A DNA stretch of 64,000 nt from Aureibaculum algae (GCF_006065315.1 NZ_CP040749.1:3548501-3612500), one strand, 5' to 3'; positions 8,571 to 21,265 are shown, counted from the stretch's first letter. Notes: a model not told the origin generated them from the sequence alone. A program made the numbers and translations.

Positions 8571-11500
8571 TTAGTTCTCTTCCATTTCTGCTTTAGATCC
8601 TACAATCATATGATCATACATACGCATACCCGTACCTGCTGGAATTCTCTTACCAACAATTACATTTTCTTTCAATCCTTCTAAGGTATCAATTTTACCA
8701 CTTACAGCAGCTTCGTTTAATACTTTAGTTGTTTCTTGGAAAGATGCAGCAGAAATAAATGATTTCGTTTGTAGTGATGCTCTTGTAATACCTTGTAAGA
8801 TAGGTTCTGCTGTTGCAGGAATTGCCTCTCTTGCTACCACTAAGTTTTTATCAGATCTACGTAAAATAGAATTTTCATCTCTTAATTTACGTGAAGAAAT
8901 AATCATACCTAGTTTTAGGTTTTCAGAATCACCTTCATCCTCAACAACTTTCATTCCGTAGATTTCATCATTTTCTTGAATAAAGTCATTTTTATGAATT
9001 AATTGATTTTCTAAGAAAATAGTATCTCCAGAATCAATAATTCTTACTTTACGCATCATTTGACGAACTACAACTTCAAAGTGTTTATCATTAATCTTCA
9101 CACCTTGCAGTCTATATACTTCTTGAATCTCGTTAACCAAATATTCTTGAACAGCACCAGGTCCTTTAATATTTAAGATGTCAGTTGGAGTTACAGCTCC
9201 ATCAGACAATGCCATACCTGCTTTAATAAAGTCATTCTCTTGAACTAAGATCTGATTAGAAAGTTTTACTAAATATTTTCTAATATCACCTAATTTAGAT
9301 TCAACAATAATCTCACGGTTACCACGCTTAATTTTACCAAATGAAACCACACCATCAATTTCTGATACAACAGAAGGGTTAGAAGGATTACGAGCTTCAA
9401 ACAGTTCAGTTACTCTTGGTAAACCACCTGTAATATCACCTGCTTTACCAGATCTTCTAGGTATTTTAACCAATACTTTACCAGCATCAATTTTCTCTCC
9501 TTCTTCAACCATCAAGTGAGCTCCTACAGGTAAACTGTAAGATCTTATCGCTTCTCCCTTAGCATCTAATATTAATAAAGTAGGAACTACTTTTTTGTTC
9601 TTAGATTCAGAAATTACTTTTTCTTGGTGACCTGTTTGTTCATCGATTTCAACTACATAAGTAATACCTTGATCTATATTTTCAAATCCGATTTTACCTT
9701 TAAATTCAGATACAATTACACCATTATAAGGATCCCATTGACAAATAACATCTCCTTTTTTAATCGTTTTAGCATCTTTTACTGATAGGTAAGAACCATA
9801 AGGAATATTATTAGTACTTAAGGTAATACCTGTTTTCTTATCTATAATTTTAATTTCCGATGTTCTAGAAATTACAATATCCGCTTTATTACCATCATTA
9901 TCAAGACCTTCAACTGTATTCAAGTCTTCAATTTCAACCGCACCATCAAACTTAGCAGTTAATTTATTTTCTTCAGAAATGTTACCTGCAATACCACCCA
10001 CGTGAAAAGTACGTAAGGTTAACTGTGTACCAGGTTCTCCAATAGACTGTGCTGCAATTACACCAACAGCCTCACCAATTTGAACCATATTACGAGTTGA
10101 CAAACTGTTACCGTAACATTTCGCACAAATACCTCTTGAAGCCTCACAAGTTAATGCTGAACGTACTTCAACACTTTCTATTGGTAACGATTCAATAACG
10201 GCAATGATATCTTCATCTATTTGTTCACCTTCACCTACAATGATTTCATCTGTTAAAGGATTTCTAACATTATTTAAAGACGTTCTACCGAAAATACGAT
10301 CTCCTAACGACTCTACAATCTCTTCATTTTTCTTAAGTGGGAAAATTTCAAGACCTCTTAACGTTCCACAATCGTGTTCGTTTACAATAACATCTTGAGA
10401 AACATCTACCAAACGACGTGTTAAGTAACCTGCATCTGCCGTTTTTAAAGCGGTATCTGCTAAACCTTTACGAGCACCGTGTGTAGATATAAAGTATTCT
10501 AAAATTGATAATCCTTCTTTAAAGTTAGAAAGAATAGGGTTTTCAATAATTTCTCCACCACCTGCTGTTGATTTTTTAGGTTTCGCCATTAATCCACGCA
10601 TACCTGTTAACTGACGAATTTGTTCTTTAGAACCCCTTGCACCAGAATCAAGCATCATATATACTGAGTTAAACCCTTGTTGGTCTTCTCTCAAACGTTT
10701 CATAGAAAGTTCTGTCAACTTATTGTTTGTAGAACTCCATATATCAATTACTTGATTATAACGTTCTTTATTCGTTAACATACCCATATTATAACTAGCC
10801 GTAATAGTATCTACTTGCTCGTTAGCATCATCAATCATTCCTGATTTTTCTTTAGGGATAATAATATCTCCTAAACTAAATGATAAACCACCTTTAAATG
10901 AGAAATGATACCCCATTCCCTTTATCGCATCCAAAAATTCTCCTGTAGTAGGTACATTAGTCACTTTTAATATACGACCAATAATATCTCTCAGAGATTT
11001 TTTTGTCAATACCTCATTTACATAACCAGCTGCTTCAGGAACCACCTCGTTAAATAAAACTCTACCAACTGTTGTAGTAACAATTTGTGTAGTTAATTCT
11101 CCATTTTCATTAAAGTCTTTCGTTCTAACTCTAATTCCTGCATTAAGATCTACTTTCTTTTCATTAAAAGCTATATTTACCTCCTCTGGAGAATAAAAAG
11201 TAGTTCCCTCTCCTTTTACTGTATAATTTTCATCAGTTTTACGCTCTTTGGTCATATAGTATAGACCTAAAACCATATCCTGAGATGGTACTGTAATAGG
11301 TGAACCATTTGCTGGATTCAAAATACTATGTGAAGCCAACATTAATAATTGACATTCTAAAATAGCTTCTGGTCCTAATGGTAAATGTACCGCCATTTGA
11401 TCCCCATCAAAATCCGCATTAAATGCAGTACACACAAGTGGGTGTAATTGTATAGCCTTACCCTCAATTAATTTTGGTTGAAAAGCTTGAATACCCAAAC

Positions 11501-12842
11501 GGTGTAATGTTGGAGCACGGTTTAATAATACGGGATGTCCTTTTAAAACATTCTCTAAAATATCCCAAACTACAGGTTCTCTTTTATCTATAATTTTCTT
11601 TGCAGATTTTACTGTTTTTACAATACCTCTTTCAATTAATTTTCTAATTACAAAAGGTTTGTATAATTCAGCTGCCATATCTTTTGGCAATCCACATTCG
11701 TATAATTTCAATTCAGGTCCAACAACAATTACCGAACGTGCAGAATAATCAACACGTTTACCCAATAAGTTTTGACGGAAACGACCTTGTTTACCTTTTA
11801 ATGAATCAGATAATGATTTTAAAGGTCTATTTGATTCTGTTTTTACTGCAGAAGACTTACGTGTGTTATCAAACAATGAATCTACAGATTCTTGTAACAT
11901 ACGTTTCTCATTACGTAAAATAACTTCAGGAGCTTTAATCTCCATCAATCTTTTTAAACGGTTGTTTCTAATGATTACACGACGGTATAAATCATTTAAA
12001 TCTGAAGTCGCAAAACGACCACCATCTAATGGCACTAACGGACGTAATTCTGGTGGAATAACTGGTACCACCTTCATAATCATCCATTCTGGCTTATTTT
12101 CTCTATTTAAATTTGCATCTCTAAAAGCCTCAACAACATTTAACCTTTTTAAAGCTTCAGTTTTACGTTGTTTAGAAGTTTCAGTATTTGCTTTATGTCT
12201 TAATTCATAAGATAAAGAATCTAAATCTATTCTAGATAATAACTCAATTAAACATTCCGCACCCATTTTAGCGATAAACTTAGTAGGGTCAGAATCATCT
12301 AAATATTGATTATCTTGAGGAAGAGATTCTAAAATATCTAAATACTCTTCTTCAGTTAAGAAGTCCATTTTCTCTAAAGACTCTCCTTCTGCATTCTTAG
12401 CATTACCTGGTTGAATTACTACATAACGTTCGTAGTAAATAATCATGTCTAATTTCTTAGAAGGTAATCCTAATAAATAACCCATTTTATTTGGTAACGA
12501 TCTAAAATACCAAATATGAGCAATAGGCACTACTAAATTAATATGACCTACTCTATCTCTACGAACTTTTTTCTCCGTAACTTCTACTCCACATCGATCA
12601 CAAATAATTCCTTTATATCTAATTCTTTTGTACTTACCACAAGCACACTCATAATCTTTTATAGGGCCAAAAATACGCTCACAAAATAAACCATCTCTTT
12701 CTGGTTTGTGGGTACGATAATTTATGGTTTCTGGTTTTAAAACTTCCCCTCTAGATTTTTCTAGAATTGATTCTGGCGAAGCCAAACCAATAGAAATTTT
12801 ATTGAATTTTTTTACAGTGTATTTTTCTTTTTGTTTTGCCAT
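8571..12842 (-). CDS. rpoC: DNA-directed RNA polymerase subunit beta'
   Basis: 1423 residues, full length for Bacteroidota. The N-terminal zinc-binding site has Cys66, 68, 81 and 84 (CACGKYKR...ICDRCG). The catalytic [10 protein letters not shown], with three Mg-binding Asp, is near residue 475. The second zinc site is formed by the Cys near 823 (EHDCGTLRG) and the [11 protein letters not shown] cluster near 897-907. Bridge-helix and trigger-loop region sequences ([19 protein letters not shown]) are intact. It assembles with RpoB and alpha into core polymerase. It is separated from rpoB by 74 bp that contain a perfect 12-bp hairpin. Confidence 0.99.
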   Translation of the reverse strand: MAKQKEKYTVKKFNKISIGLASPESILEKSRGEVLKPETINYRTHKPERDGLFCERIFGPIKDYECACGKYKRIRYKGIICDRCGVEVTEKKVRRDRVGHINLVVPIAHIWYFRSLPNKMGYLLGLPSKKLDMIIYYERYVVIQPGNAKNAEGESLEKMDFLTEEEYLDILESLPQDNQYLDDSDPTKFIAKMGAECLIELLSRIDLDSLSYELRHKANTETSKQRKTEALKRLNVVEAFRDANLNRENKPEWMIMKVVPVIPPELRPLVPLDGGRFATSDLNDLYRRVIIRNNRLKRLMEIKAPEVILRNEKRMLQESVDSLFDNTRKSSAVKTESNRPLKSLSDSLKGKQGRFRQNLLGKRVDYSARSVIVVGPELKLYECGLPKDMAAELYKPFVIRKLIERGIVKTVKSAKKIIDKREPVVWDILENVLKGHPVLLNRAPTLHRLGIQAFQPKLIEGKAIQLHPLVCTAFNADFDGDQMAVHLPLGPEAILECQLLMLASHSILNPANGSPITVPSQDMVLGLYYMTKERKTDENYTVKGEGTTFYSPEEVNIAFNEKKVDLNAGIRVRTKDFNENGELTTQIVTTTVGRVLFNEVVPEAAGYVNEVLTKKSLRDIIGRILKVTNVPTTGEFLDAIKGMGYHFSFKGGLSFSLGDIIIPKEKSGMIDDANEQVDTITASYNMGMLTNKERYNQVIDIWSSTNNKLTELSMKRLREDQQGFNSVYMMLDSGARGSKEQIRQLTGMRGLMAKPKKSTAGGGEIIENPILSNFKEGLSILEYFISTHGARKGLADTALKTADAGYLTRRLVDVSQDVIVNEHDCGTLRGLEIFPLKKNEEIVESLGDRIFGRTSLNNVRNPLTDEIIVGEGEQIDEDIIAVIESLPIESVEVRSALTCEASRGICAKCYGNSLSTRNMVQIGEAVGVIAAQSIGEPGTQLTLRTFHVGGIAGNISEENKLTAKFDGAVEIEDLNTVEGLDNDGNKADIVISRTSEIKIIDKKTGITLSTNNIPYGSYLSVKDAKTIKKGDVICQWDPYNGVIVSEFKGKIGFENIDQGITYVVEIDEQTGHQEKVISESKNKKVVPTLLILDAKGEAIRSYSLPVGAHLMVEEGEKIDAGKVLVKIPRRSGKAGDITGGLPRVTELFEARNPSNPSVVSEIDGVVSFGKIKRGNREIIVESKLGDIRKYLVKLSNQILVQENDFIKAGMALSDGAVTPTDILNIKGPGAVQEYLVNEIQEVYRLQGVKINDKHFEVVVRQMMRKVRIIDSGDTIFLENQLIHKNDFIQENDEIYGMKVVEDEGDSENLKLGMIISSRKLRDENSILRRSDKNLVVAREAIPATAEPILQGITRASLQTKSFISAASFQETTKVLNEAAVSGKIDTLEGLKENVIVGKRIPAGTGMRMYDHMIVGSKAEMEEN

Positions 12843-12883
12843 GATATATTATGCAATCAATTAAAATGTAAAAATGTATTGTA

Positions 12884-12911
12884 AAACTGTGGAGTCGAAA
12901 CTCCACAGTTT
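12884..12911 (-). other. Strong hairpin between rpoB and rpoC
   Basis: Perfect 12-bp inverted repeat AAACTGTGGAGT / ACTCCACAGTTT with a 4-nt loop that reads TTCG on the transcribed strand. It begins 5 nt after the rpoB stop. Only three to four T follow, so it is unlikely to be an efficient terminator. RNA processing, mRNA stabilisation or partial attenuation fits better. Confidence 0.75.
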
Positions 12912-12916
12912 GATTG

Positions 12917-15900
12917 TTATTCCTCTAATCTAACGTCTAAGCCAAGTCCTTTTAACTCGTGCATTAATACATTAAACGACTCTGGTAAACCAGGTTCTGG
13001 CATTGGTTCTCCTTTTACGATAGATTCGTAAGTTTTGGCTCTACCTAATACATCATCCGATTTTACAGTTAAGATTTCTCTTAATGTAGCAGATGCTCCA
13101 TAAGCTTCTAATGCCCAAACTTCCATCTCACCAAAACGTTGACCACCAAATTGTGCTTTACCACCTAATGGTTGTTGTGTAATTAATGAATATGGTCCAA
13201 TAGAACGTGCATGCATTTTATCTTCAATCATATGACCTAATTTAATCATATAAATTACACCTACTGTTGCTGGTTGATCAAAACGTTCACCTGTACCACC
13301 ATCATATAAGTACGTATGTCCAAATTCTGGTACACCTGCTTTGTTGGTTAATTCAGTAATTTGATCAATACTAGCACCATCAAAAATTGGTGTTGCATAC
13401 TTTTGATTTAATTTCTGACCAGCCCAACCTAACACTGTTTCATAAATTTGTCCAATGTTCATACGAGAAGGTACACCTAATGGATTTAAAACGATATCAA
13501 CAGGAGTTCCATCTTCTAAGAAAGGCATATCTTCAGCACGTACAATACGAGCTACAATACCTTTGTTACCGTGACGACCCGCCATTTTATCTCCCACTTT
13601 AAGTTTACGTTTTTTCGCAATATAAACTTTAGCAAGTTTTACAATACCTGCTGGTAACTCATCACCAACGGTAATTGTAAATTTCTCTCTACGTAATGAC
13701 CCTTGAATATCATTCACAGTAATTTTATAGTTGTGAATTAATTCAGTAATCAATTTATTTAAATGATCATCAGTTGTCCAAGTACCTTTAGTTAAGTACT
13801 CGAAATTGCTAATTGCATTTAACATTTTCAACGTATATTTTTTTCCTTTAGGAAAAACTTCTTCACCTAAATCATTTAATACACCTTGAGCTGTTTTACC
13901 ATTAACAAGACTAAAAAGTTTATCAATTAAACGTTCTCTAATATCATCAAACTTAAGAGTAAATTCAGCCTCTAATTTTGCAATATCTTCTTTGTCTTGG
14001 CTTCTTTTTGCTTTATCCTTAATTGTTCTTTGGAATAATTTTTTATCGATAACAACACCGTTCAATGATGGAGAAGCTTTTAAAGAAGCATCTTTAACAT
14101 CACCTGCATTATCACCAAATATAGCACGTAATAATTTTTCCTCTGGAGTTGGATCAGATTCTCCTTTTGGAGTAATTTTACCAATAAGAATATCGCCTGG
14201 TTTAATTTCGGCACCAATTCTTATCATTCCATTTTCATCTAAATCTTTAGTAGCTTCTTCACTAACATTTGGAATATCATTTGTTAATTCTTCAGCACCT
14301 AATTTAGTATCTCTAACATCAAGAGAATATTCATCAATATGTATAGAAGTGAAAATATCTTCACGTACAACTCTTTCAGAAATTACGATTGCATCCTCAA
14401 AGTTATACCCTTTCCAAGGCATAAAGGCTACTTTCATATTTCTACCTAAAGCTAATTCACCTTTTTCGGTTGCATAACCTTCACAAAGTACTTGACCTTT
14501 AGCAACTTTATCTCCTTTGGTTACAATAGGATGTAAGTTTATAGAGGTACCTTGATTTGTTTTTCTAAATTTAATAAGATTATAGGTTTTACTATCTTCA
14601 GTAAAACTTACTAATCTCTCTTCTTCTGTTCTGTCATATCTAATAGTAACTTTATCAGAATCTACATATTCTACAACACCATTACCTTCGGCATTGATAA
14701 GAATTCTTGAATCGGTTGCTACTCTACGCTCTAAACCTGTACCTACAATTGGAGACTCAGGTCTCATCAATGGAACTGCTTGACGCATCATGTTAGATCC
14801 CATTAATGCACGGTTGGCATCATCATGTTCTAAGAACGGAATCAAAGAAGCTGATATCGAAGAAATTTGATTAGGAGAAACATCCATATAGTTAACTTCT
14901 TCTGGAGTTACTAAAGGAAAATCACCTTCTTCCCTTGCTACAACTTTTTCTAATTCTATTCTACCTTCATCATCTAAATCTAAATTAGATTGGGCAATTT
15001 TTTTACCTTCCTCTTCTTCTGCACTTAAATAAATAGGCGTTTTAGTAATATCAATTTTACCTTCAACTACTTCACGATATGGAGTTTCAATAAACCCTAA
15101 ATTATTCACTTTTGCATATACAGCTAGTGAAGAAATCAATCCAATATTCGGCCCCTCAGGAGTTTCAATTGGACATAGACGACCATAATGAGTATAGTGA
15201 ACATCACGCACCTCAAAACCAGCTCTTTCTCTAGATAAACCTCCAGGTCCTAATGCTGATAATCTTCTTTTATGAGTAATCTCAGCCAATGGATTCGTTT
15301 GATCCATAAATTGAGATAATTGATTCGTTCCAAAAAACGAATTAATTACAGATGATAATGTTTTCGCATTAATCAAATCAATAGGTGTAAACACCTCATT
15401 ATCACGCACATTCATACGTTCTCTAATGGTACGAGCCATACGAGAAAGACCAACACCAAACTGACTTGCTAACTGCTCTCCAACAGTTCTTACACGACGG
15501 TTAGATAAGTGATCAATATCATCAACTTCCGCTTTAGAATTAACCAATTTGATTAAATTCTTGATAATAGTAATAATATCTATTTTAGTTAAGACACGTT
15601 CTTCAATATCAATGTCTAAACCTAATTTTTTATTCATTCTATATCGACCAACTTCACCTAAATTGTAACGTTGTTCAGAAAAGAATAATTTATTTATAAT
15701 ACCTTTTGCTGTCTCATAATCTGGCGGCTCAGCATTACGTAATTGACGGTATATATGTTCTACAGCTTCCTTTTCAGAGTTTGTAGGATCTTTTTGTAAG
15801 GTGTTATGGATTATAGCATAATCACCCATTTCATTGTCTTCTTTATGTAAAAGAATCGTTTTAGTTCCAGCATCAAGTATTTCATCAATATGCTCTTTTT

Positions 15901-16732
15901 CAAGAACAGTATCTCTATCTAAAATAATCTCATTACGCTCAATAGATACAACTTCACCGGTATCTTCATCAACGAAATCTTCGTGCCAAGTTTTCAATAC
16001 TCTCGCAGCTAACTTTCTGTCTAAAACTTTTTTCAATCCACTTTTTGAAACTTTAATTTCATCAGCAAGATCAAATATTTCTAATATATCCTTATCACGT
16101 TCATATCCGATAGCACGGAATAATGTAGTAACAGGTAATTTTTTCTTTCTATCAATATAGGCATACATTACCTGATTGATATCTGTTGCAAATTCTATCC
16201 AAGAACCTTTAAAAGGAATTACCCTAGCAGAATATAATTTAGTACCATTAGCATGAAAAGATTGACCGAAGAAAACCCCTGGAGAACGGTGTAATTGAGA
16301 AACCACAACACGTTCTGCACCATTTATAACAAAAGTACCACTATGTGTCATGTAAGGAATTGTACCTAAATATACATCTTGTACAATAGTTTCGAAATCC
16401 TCATGTTCCGGATCAGTACAATACAATTTAAGTCTTGCCTTTAATGGAACACTATGCGTTAAACCCCTTTCGATACATTCTTGAATTGAGTATCTTGGCG
16501 GATCAACAAAATAATCTATAAACTCTAATACAAATTGATTTCTGGTATCAGTTATAGGGAAATTATCTGAGAAAGTTTTAAATAAACCTTCGTCACTTCT
16601 TTGGTCTGCCTTAGTTTCTAACTGAAAAAAATCTTGAAACGATTTTACTTGAATATCTAAAAAGTCAGGATAATCAGTAATTAGTTTTGCAGATGAGAAG
16701 TTTACTCTTTCGGTACTTGTATTTGTTGCCAA
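12917..16732 (-). CDS. rpoB: DNA-directed RNA polymerase subunit beta
   Basis: 1271 residues. The rifampicin-binding cluster is present ([13 protein letters not shown], then [14 protein letters not shown] and [12 protein letters not shown]). The positions mutated in resistant strains of other species (the Asp of FMDQ, the His of THKRR, the Ser of LSALG) carry the wild-type residue, so sensitivity is predicted for the target itself. The C terminus has the clamp-contact motifs [11 protein letters not shown] and [24 protein letters not shown]. The gene follows rplL after 133 bp of structured leader. Confidence 0.99.
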   Translation of the reverse strand: MATNTSTERVNFSSAKLITDYPDFLDIQVKSFQDFFQLETKADQRSDEGLFKTFSDNFPITDTRNQFVLEFIDYFVDPPRYSIQECIERGLTHSVPLKARLKLYCTDPEHEDFETIVQDVYLGTIPYMTHSGTFVINGAERVVVSQLHRSPGVFFGQSFHANGTKLYSARVIPFKGSWIEFATDINQVMYAYIDRKKKLPVTTLFRAIGYERDKDILEIFDLADEIKVSKSGLKKVLDRKLAARVLKTWHEDFVDEDTGEVVSIERNEIILDRDTVLEKEHIDEILDAGTKTILLHKEDNEMGDYAIIHNTLQKDPTNSEKEAVEHIYRQLRNAEPPDYETAKGIINKLFFSEQRYNLGEVGRYRMNKKLGLDIDIEERVLTKIDIITIIKNLIKLVNSKAEVDDIDHLSNRRVRTVGEQLASQFGVGLSRMARTIRERMNVRDNEVFTPIDLINAKTLSSVINSFFGTNQLSQFMDQTNPLAEITHKRRLSALGPGGLSRERAGFEVRDVHYTHYGRLCPIETPEGPNIGLISSLAVYAKVNNLGFIETPYREVVEGKIDITKTPIYLSAEEEEGKKIAQSNLDLDDEGRIELEKVVAREEGDFPLVTPEEVNYMDVSPNQISSISASLIPFLEHDDANRALMGSNMMRQAVPLMRPESPIVGTGLERRVATDSRILINAEGNGVVEYVDSDKVTIRYDRTEEERLVSFTEDSKTYNLIKFRKTNQGTSINLHPIVTKGDKVAKGQVLCEGYATEKGELALGRNMKVAFMPWKGYNFEDAIVISERVVREDIFTSIHIDEYSLDVRDTKLGAEELTNDIPNVSEEATKDLDENGMIRIGAEIKPGDILIGKITPKGESDPTPEEKLLRAIFGDNAGDVKDASLKASPSLNGVVIDKKLFQRTIKDKAKRSQDKEDIAKLEAEFTLKFDDIRERLIDKLFSLVNGKTAQGVLNDLGEEVFPKGKKYTLKMLNAISNFEYLTKGTWTTDDHLNKLITELIHNYKITVNDIQGSLRREKFTITVGDELPAGIVKLAKVYIAKKRKLKVGDKMAGRHGNKGIVARIVRAEDMPFLEDGTPVDIVLNPLGVPSRMNIGQIYETVLGWAGQKLNQKYATPIFDGASIDQITELTNKAGVPEFGHTYLYDGGTGERFDQPATVGVIYMIKLGHMIEDKMHARSIGPYSLITQQPLGGKAQFGGQRFGEMEVWALEAYGASATLREILTVKSDDVLGRAKTYESIVKGEPMPEPGLPESFNVLMHELKGLGLDVRLEE

Positions 16733-16793
16733 TGGAGAAATTTTTTAATTATAAAAAATGATGAACTTTAAAGAACGAATATATACGCAAAAT

Positions 16794-16857
16794 GGTTTAG
16801 GCCAATTACGCATACACGCAATGACCTAAACCTTAATTGTTTAGCCCGATATTCGGG
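16794..16857 (-). other. Two RNA hairpins in the rplL-rpoB intergenic region
   Basis: On the transcribed strand a small CCCGA-ata-TCGGG hairpin (16845-16857) comes first. A larger stem GGTTTAGG / CCTAAACC (16794-16801 with 16825-16832) follows, without a strong U tract. This is where E. coli has its rplL-rpoB attenuator and RNase III site. An equivalent role in setting the L7/L12-to-polymerase ratio is inferred from position and structure only. Confidence 0.55.
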
Positions 16858-16865
16858 AGTTAAGC

Positions 16866-17243
16866 TTATTTAAGCTCAACCTCAGCTCCAGCCTCTTCTA
16901 AAGATGTTTTAAGACCTTCAGCTTCTTCTTTAGAAACTCCTTCTTTAATTGCTTTAGGAGCACCATCTACTAATTCCTTAGCATCTTTAAGACCTAAACC
17001 AGTTAATTCTTTAACTAATTTTACAACTGCTAATTTAGAACCACCAGCTGCTTTTAAAATTACGTCAAATTCTGATTGCTCTTCAGCTGCATCATCACCA
17101 GCTCCAGCACCAGGTCCTGCTACTGCTACTGCAGCTGCTGCAGGCTCAATACCATACTCGTCTTTTAATATATTAGCCAATTCATTAACTTCTTTTACAG
17201 TTAAGTTAACTAATTGTTCTGCGAAATCTTTTAATTCTGCCAT
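16866..17243 (-). CDS. rplL: 50S ribosomal protein L7/L12
   Basis: 125 residues. The N-terminal dimerisation helix ([23 protein letters not shown]) is followed by an Ala/Gly-rich hinge ([18 protein letters not shown]) and the C-terminal factor-binding domain ([22 protein letters not shown]... [22 protein letters not shown]). It forms the ribosomal stalk together with L10, encoded just upstream (48 bp gap). Confidence 0.98.
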   Translation of the reverse strand: MAELKDFAEQLVNLTVKEVNELANILKDEYGIEPAAAAVAVAGPGAGAGDDAAEEQSEFDVILKAAGGSKLAVVKLVKELTGLGLKDAKELVDGAPKAIKEGVSKEEAEGLKTSLEEAGAEVELK

Positions 17244-17291
17244 TTTTGTTTGTTTTAATTTTTTAATATTTAGATTATAAGTGCGTACTTT

Positions 17292-17807
17292 TTATTTTTC
17301 TGATAAAGTCTTAAGGATTCCAGATAATTTCTGACCACCTGATTGCAATGCTCCAATAACATTTTTAGCTGGAGATTGTAACAATCCGATAACTTCACCA
17401 ATAAGTTCTTCTTTAGATTTAATATTTACAAGAGCATCTAATTGGTTATCACCAACATAAATTGACTCTTCAATATAAGCTCCTTTAAGAACTGGTTTGT
17501 CAGATTTCTTACGAAATTCTTTAATTACTTTTGCTGGAGCATTACTAACTTCAGAAATCATTATAGAGGTATTTCCCTTTAAAACTTCTGGTAATTCTCC
17601 AAAATCTTTATCAGATTTTTCCATTGCTTTAGTAAGCAAGGTATTTTTAACAACTGCCAATTTTACGTTAGCTTTAAAACAAGCCCTACGTAATTTTGTA
17701 GTATTCAAAGCATCTAAGCCTGAAATATCTGCAAGGTATATTGTGCTACTATCAGCTAATTGGCTTGTTAAGTCGTCTATTACTTGTGATTTTTGTTCTC
17801 TAGTCAT
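17292..17807 (-). CDS. rplJ: 50S ribosomal protein L10
   Basis: 171 residues. The N-terminal rRNA-binding domain (IYLADISGLDALNTTKLRRACFKANVKLAVVKNTLL) and the C-terminal helix that binds L7/L12 dimers (LLQSPAKNVIGALQSGGQKL) are both present. The gap to rplA upstream is only 20 bp, so there is no room for a long L10-type autoregulatory leader at this position. Confidence 0.98.
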   Translation of the reverse strand: MTREQKSQVIDDLTSQLADSSTIYLADISGLDALNTTKLRRACFKANVKLAVVKNTLLTKAMEKSDKDFGELPEVLKGNTSIMISEVSNAPAKVIKEFRKKSDKPVLKGAYIEESIYVGDNQLDALVNIKSKEELIGEVIGLLQSPAKNVIGALQSGGQKLSGILKTLSEK

Positions 17808-17827
17808 TTTTCTAAACTTTTAACTTG

Positions 17828-18520
17828 CTATACAACTGATTTGGTATCTATTTGAATACTAGGACTCATCGTACTAGACATAAAGACACTTTTTACATAA
17901 ATTCCTTTAGATGTTGTTGGTTTTAACTTCATTATTGTTGTAAACAATTCTTTAGCATTACCAGCAATTTTTTCAGCATCAAAAGACGCTTTACCTATAG
18001 CAGCATGAATGATTCCAGTTTTATCAACTTTAAAATCAATTTTACCACCTTTAACATCTGCAACAGCTTTAGCTACATCCATAGTTACGGTACCAGTCTT
18101 AGGGTTTGGCATTAAACCACGTGGGCCTAATACTCTACCTAAAGGTCCTAATTTACCCATAACGCTTGGCATTGTAACAATTACGTCTACATCTGTCCAT
18201 CCTCCTTTAATTTTTTGAAGGTATTCATCTAAACCAACATAATCAGCACCCGCCGCTTTGGCTTCCTCTTCTTTATCTGGTGTTACTAATGCAAGAACTT
18301 TCACATCTTTACCTGTTCCGTGTGGTAATGTTACTACCCCACGAACCATTTGATTTGCTTTTCTAGGATCTACTCCTAATCTAACCGCAACATCAATAGA
18401 TGGATCAAACTTTACATTAGATATTTCTTTTACTAAAACAGAGGCTTCTTCTAAAGAATATGCTTTTGTAGCATCTACTTTGGCCTTAGCTTCTTTTCTA
18501 TTTTTAGTTAATTTCGACAT
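17828..18520 (-). CDS. rplA: 50S ribosomal protein L1
   Basis: 230 residues, full length. Typical L1 motifs are [28 protein letters not shown], the central [26 protein letters not shown], and the C-terminal [20 protein letters not shown]. It binds the L1 stalk of 23S rRNA and in many bacteria represses its own operon. It lies 21 bp after rplK. Confidence 0.98.
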   Translation of the reverse strand: MSKLTKNRKEAKAKVDATKAYSLEEASVLVKEISNVKFDPSIDVAVRLGVDPRKANQMVRGVVTLPHGTGKDVKVLALVTPDKEEEAKAAGADYVGLDEYLQKIKGGWTDVDVIVTMPSVMGKLGPLGRVLGPRGLMPNPKTGTVTMDVAKAVADVKGGKIDFKVDKTGIIHAAIGKASFDAEKIAGNAKELFTTIMKLKPTTSKGIYVKSVFMSSTMSPSIQIDTKSVV

Positions 18521-18541
18521 TTTTTTATAAAATTATAAAGT

Positions 18542-18979
18542 TTAAGCAGGAGCGTTTCCTTTAACTCTTATTCCCATTGATCTTGCAGTACCTGCAACCA
18601 TTTTCATTGCTGATTCAACTTTAAAAGCATTTAAATCAACCATTTTATCTTCAGCTATGGTTCTAATTTGGTCCCAAGTAACCGTCGCAACTTTTTTACG
18701 ATTTGGTTCTCCTGATCCTTTCTTAGTTTTCGCAGCCTCAAGTAACTGTACCGCAGCTGGTGGTGTTTTTACAACAAAGTCAAAAGACTTGTCTTTATAA
18801 ACAGTAATAGCCACTGGTAACACTTTGCCTGGTTTATCTTGAGTTCTAGCATTAAACTGCTTACAGAACTCCATGATGTTAACCCCGGCAGCACCCAAAG
18901 CAGGTCCAACAGGTGGCGAAGGGTTTGCTGCTCCTCCACGAACTTGTAATTTTACAACCTTACTAATTTCTTTTGCCAT
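18542..18979 (-). CDS. rplK: 50S ribosomal protein L11
   Basis: 145 residues. The proline-rich N-terminal motif [26 protein letters not shown], which binds thiostrepton-type drugs and release factors, and the C-terminal rRNA-binding end ([18 protein letters not shown]) are intact. It forms the GTPase-associated centre with the L10/L12 stalk encoded downstream. Confidence 0.98.
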   Translation of the reverse strand: MAKEISKVVKLQVRGGAANPSPPVGPALGAAGVNIMEFCKQFNARTQDKPGKVLPVAITVYKDKSFDFVVKTPPAAVQLLEAAKTKKGSGEPNRKKVATVTWDQIRTIAEDKMVDLNAFKVESAMKMVAGTARSMGIRVKGNAPA

Positions 18980-19044
18980 TTTTTAAACTTTAGTTTAGAC
19001 AATAATTTAATGGAAACTTAAATTAAGTCTTAAATATGTAACAT

Positions 19045-19596
19045 TTATGATATTTTCTCAACTTGCATATAGCTCAATTCCAATGGAGTTTTTCTTCCAA
19101 AGATTTTAACCATAACCTCAAGTTTACGTTTTTCTTCATTTATATTTTCGATAGTACCATCAAAACCATTGAAAGGTCCATCTATAACTTTAACTGTTTC
19201 TCCTTTTATATAAGGAATAGCCACATTTTCATTCTGCACAGCTAATTCATCAACCTTACCTAACATTCTATTCACTTCTGATCTTCTCAATGGAACTGGA
19301 TCACCACCTTTTACTTCACCTAAAAATCCAATTACACCAGTAACCGATTTAATTACGTGAGGAAGTTCTCCTGTTAAATTAGCTTGAATCATTATATATC
19401 CCGGAAAATAAACTTTTTCTTTATTTACTTTTTTTCCAGCACGTATTTGTATCACTTTTTCTGTAGGTACCAAAACCTGATCAACATAATCTGAAAGACC
19501 TAAACGAGCAACTTCGTTTTCGATATAAGTCTTTACTTTATTTTCTTGACCTCCAATAGCTCTCACTACATACCATTTCTTTACAGAATCTGACAT
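19045..19596 (-). CDS. nusG: Transcription termination/antitermination protein NusG
   Basis: 183 residues. The NGN domain (KWYVVRAIGGQENKVKTYIENEV, and VYFPGYIMIQANLTGELPHVIKSVTGVIGFLG) is followed by a KOW domain (GETVKVIDGPFNGFDGTIENINEEKRKL). It joins RNA polymerase during elongation and couples it to Rho and to the ribosome. Its stop is 65 bp upstream of rplK, and its start directly follows secE. Confidence 0.97.
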   Translation of the reverse strand: MSDSVKKWYVVRAIGGQENKVKTYIENEVARLGLSDYVDQVLVPTEKVIQIRAGKKVNKEKVYFPGYIMIQANLTGELPHVIKSVTGVIGFLGEVKGGDPVPLRRSEVNRMLGKVDELAVQNENVAIPYIKGETVKVIDGPFNGFDGTIENINEEKRKLEVMVKIFGRKTPLELSYMQVEKIS

Positions 19597-19597
19597 A

Positions 19598-19792
19598 TTA
19601 TTTATTAAATAGATTAAAATATTGTTCTAAACCTAACTGAAATGTCTTGTCAACAAGAAATACTGCTATAGCGAATAAAACAGTAAATAGAGCTACTACC
19701 ACTGTAGATTTTTGAGCTTCCGTAAAAGATATCCAGGTAACCTTATGGTTTAGCTCTTCAAAAGATTCTTTAATGTATGTAACAATACCCAT
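19598..19792 (-). CDS. secE: Preprotein translocase subunit SecE
   Basis: 64 residues, the short single-spanning form. An amphipathic N-terminal helix (YIKESFEELNHKVTWISFTEAQKSTV) is followed by one transmembrane segment (VVALFTVLFAIAVFLVDKTF). It clamps the SecY channel. The nusG ATG follows the secE stop after 1 bp. Confidence 0.94.
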   Translation of the reverse strand: MGIVTYIKESFEELNHKVTWISFTEAQKSTVVVALFTVLFAIAVFLVDKTFQLGLEQYFNLFNK

Positions 19793-19875
19793 TATATATA
19801 TTTTTTGTGATAATATCTAATCAAATTTATTCAGGACAGGCTTGAATTTTGAAAACACTATTTTTTTAACTATTG

Positions 19876-19948
19876 CACGGGCGGAGAGGCTCGAACTCCC
19901 GACACCCGGTTTTGGAGACCGGTGCTCTACCAACTGAGCTACACCCGT
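19876..19948 (-). tRNA. tRNA-Trp (CCA anticodon)
   Basis: 73-nt cloverleaf on the minus strand. The acceptor arm is ACGGGTG with CGCCCGT, the D arm GTAGCTCAGTTGGTAGAGC, the anticodon loop CTCCAAA (anticodon CCA), and the T arm ends GGGAGTTCGAGCCTCTC-. The 3' CCA is not encoded. It lies between tuf and secE. Confidence 0.95.
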
Positions 19949-19958
19949 ATAGAATATT

Positions 19959-19983
19959 AGGTGCTCCTTAAAAAGGAGCACCT
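19959..19983 (-). other. Hairpin between tuf and tRNA-Trp
   Basis: Perfect 11-bp inverted repeat AGGTGCTCCTT / AAGGAGCACCT with a 3-nt loop, located 41 bp after the tuf stop and 10 bp before the tRNA 5' end. No U tract follows, so RNA processing or mRNA 3'-end protection is more likely than termination. Confidence 0.65.
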
Positions 19984-20024
19984 ATTATACCTATATATAT
20001 AATTAACTAAAAACTAATGGTGTC

Positions 20025-21209
20025 TTATAATATTTCAGTCACCTGACCAGCACCAACTGTTCTACCACCTTCACGGATTGCAAAACGTAAACCTACATTC
20101 ATTGCAATTGGTTGATGTAAATCAACAGTAATAGTTAAGTTATCACCAGGCATAACCATTTCTACACCAGAAGGTAAGTTAATAGTACCTGTTACGTCAG
20201 TTGTTCTTACATAGAACTGTGGACGGTAATTGTTATGGAATGGAGTATGACGTCCACCTTCTTCTTTCTTAAGGATATAAACCTCAGCTTTAAATTTATC
20301 ATGTGGAGTTACTGAACCTGGCTTACAGATTACCATACCTCTTTTGATACTTTCTTTTTCAATACCTCTTAATAAGATACCTACATTATCACCAGCTTCA
20401 CCTCTATCTAATATTTTACGGAACATTTCAACTCCAGTTACAGTAGAAGTTAATTTTTCAGCTCCCATACCAATAATATCAACACTGTCACCAGTATTTG
20501 CAACACCAGTTTCAATACGACCAGTTGCTACAGTACCACGACCTGTAATTGAAAATACATCTTCAACAGGCATCAAGAAAGGCTTATCAACATCACGTTT
20601 TGGTAATTCGATCCAAGTATCAACAGCATCCATTAATTCAATAACAGAATTCACCCATTTTTCTTCACCATTTAAAGCTCCTAAAGCAGAACCAGAAATA
20701 ACTGGCCCATTATCACCATCATATTCGTAGAAGTTTAATAAATCTCTAACTTCCATGTCAACTAGCTCTAATAACTCTTCGTCATCAACCATATCAACTT
20801 TATTCAAGAAAACTACCATTCTTGGAATACCAACTTGACGACCTAATAAGATATGCTCTCTAGTTTGAGGCATAGGACCATCAGTTGCAGCTACAACTAA
20901 AATAGCACCATCCATTTGGGCAGCACCAGTAACCATGTTTTTCACGTAATCCGCGTGACCAGGACAATCAACGTGCGCATAATGACGATTCAAAGTTGCA
21001 TACTCAACGTGAGATGTATTAATCGTTATACCTCTTTCTTTTTCTTCTGGTGCATTATCGATTTGATCGAAGTTTTTTGCTTCAGAATATCCTTTATCAG
21101 CCAATACTTTAGTAATTGCTGCTGTTAAAGTTGTTTTACCGTGATCTACGTGTCCTATTGTACCTATGTTTAGGTGCGGTTTGGAACGGTCATAAGTTTC
21201 TTTTGCCAT
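20025..21209 (-). CDS. tuf: Elongation factor Tu
   Basis: 394 residues, full length. The G domain has the P loop GHVDHGKT (about 19-26), switch [11 protein letters not shown] and the base-specificity motif NKVD. Domains II and III follow ([33 protein letters not shown] at the C terminus). It delivers aminoacyl-tRNA to the ribosome. It is embedded between tRNA genes at the head of the secE-nusG-rpl-rpoBC block, a conserved arrangement in bacteria. Confidence 0.99.
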   Translation of the reverse strand: MAKETYDRSKPHLNIGTIGHVDHGKTTLTAAITKVLADKGYSEAKNFDQIDNAPEEKERGITINTSHVEYATLNRHYAHVDCPGHADYVKNMVTGAAQMDGAILVVAATDGPMPQTREHILLGRQVGIPRMVVFLNKVDMVDDEELLELVDMEVRDLLNFYEYDGDNGPVISGSALGALNGEEKWVNSVIELMDAVDTWIELPKRDVDKPFLMPVEDVFSITGRGTVATGRIETGVANTGDSVDIIGMGAEKLTSTVTGVEMFRKILDRGEAGDNVGILLRGIEKESIKRGMVICKPGSVTPHDKFKAEVYILKKEEGGRHTPFHNNYRPQFYVRTTDVTGTINLPSGVEMVMPGDNLTITVDLHQPIAMNVGLRFAIREGGRTVGAGQVTEIL

Positions 21210-21265
21210 GATTATTAATTTTAAATCTTAGTTATATATATTTAGTTATTCTTCCTTTACTATTG

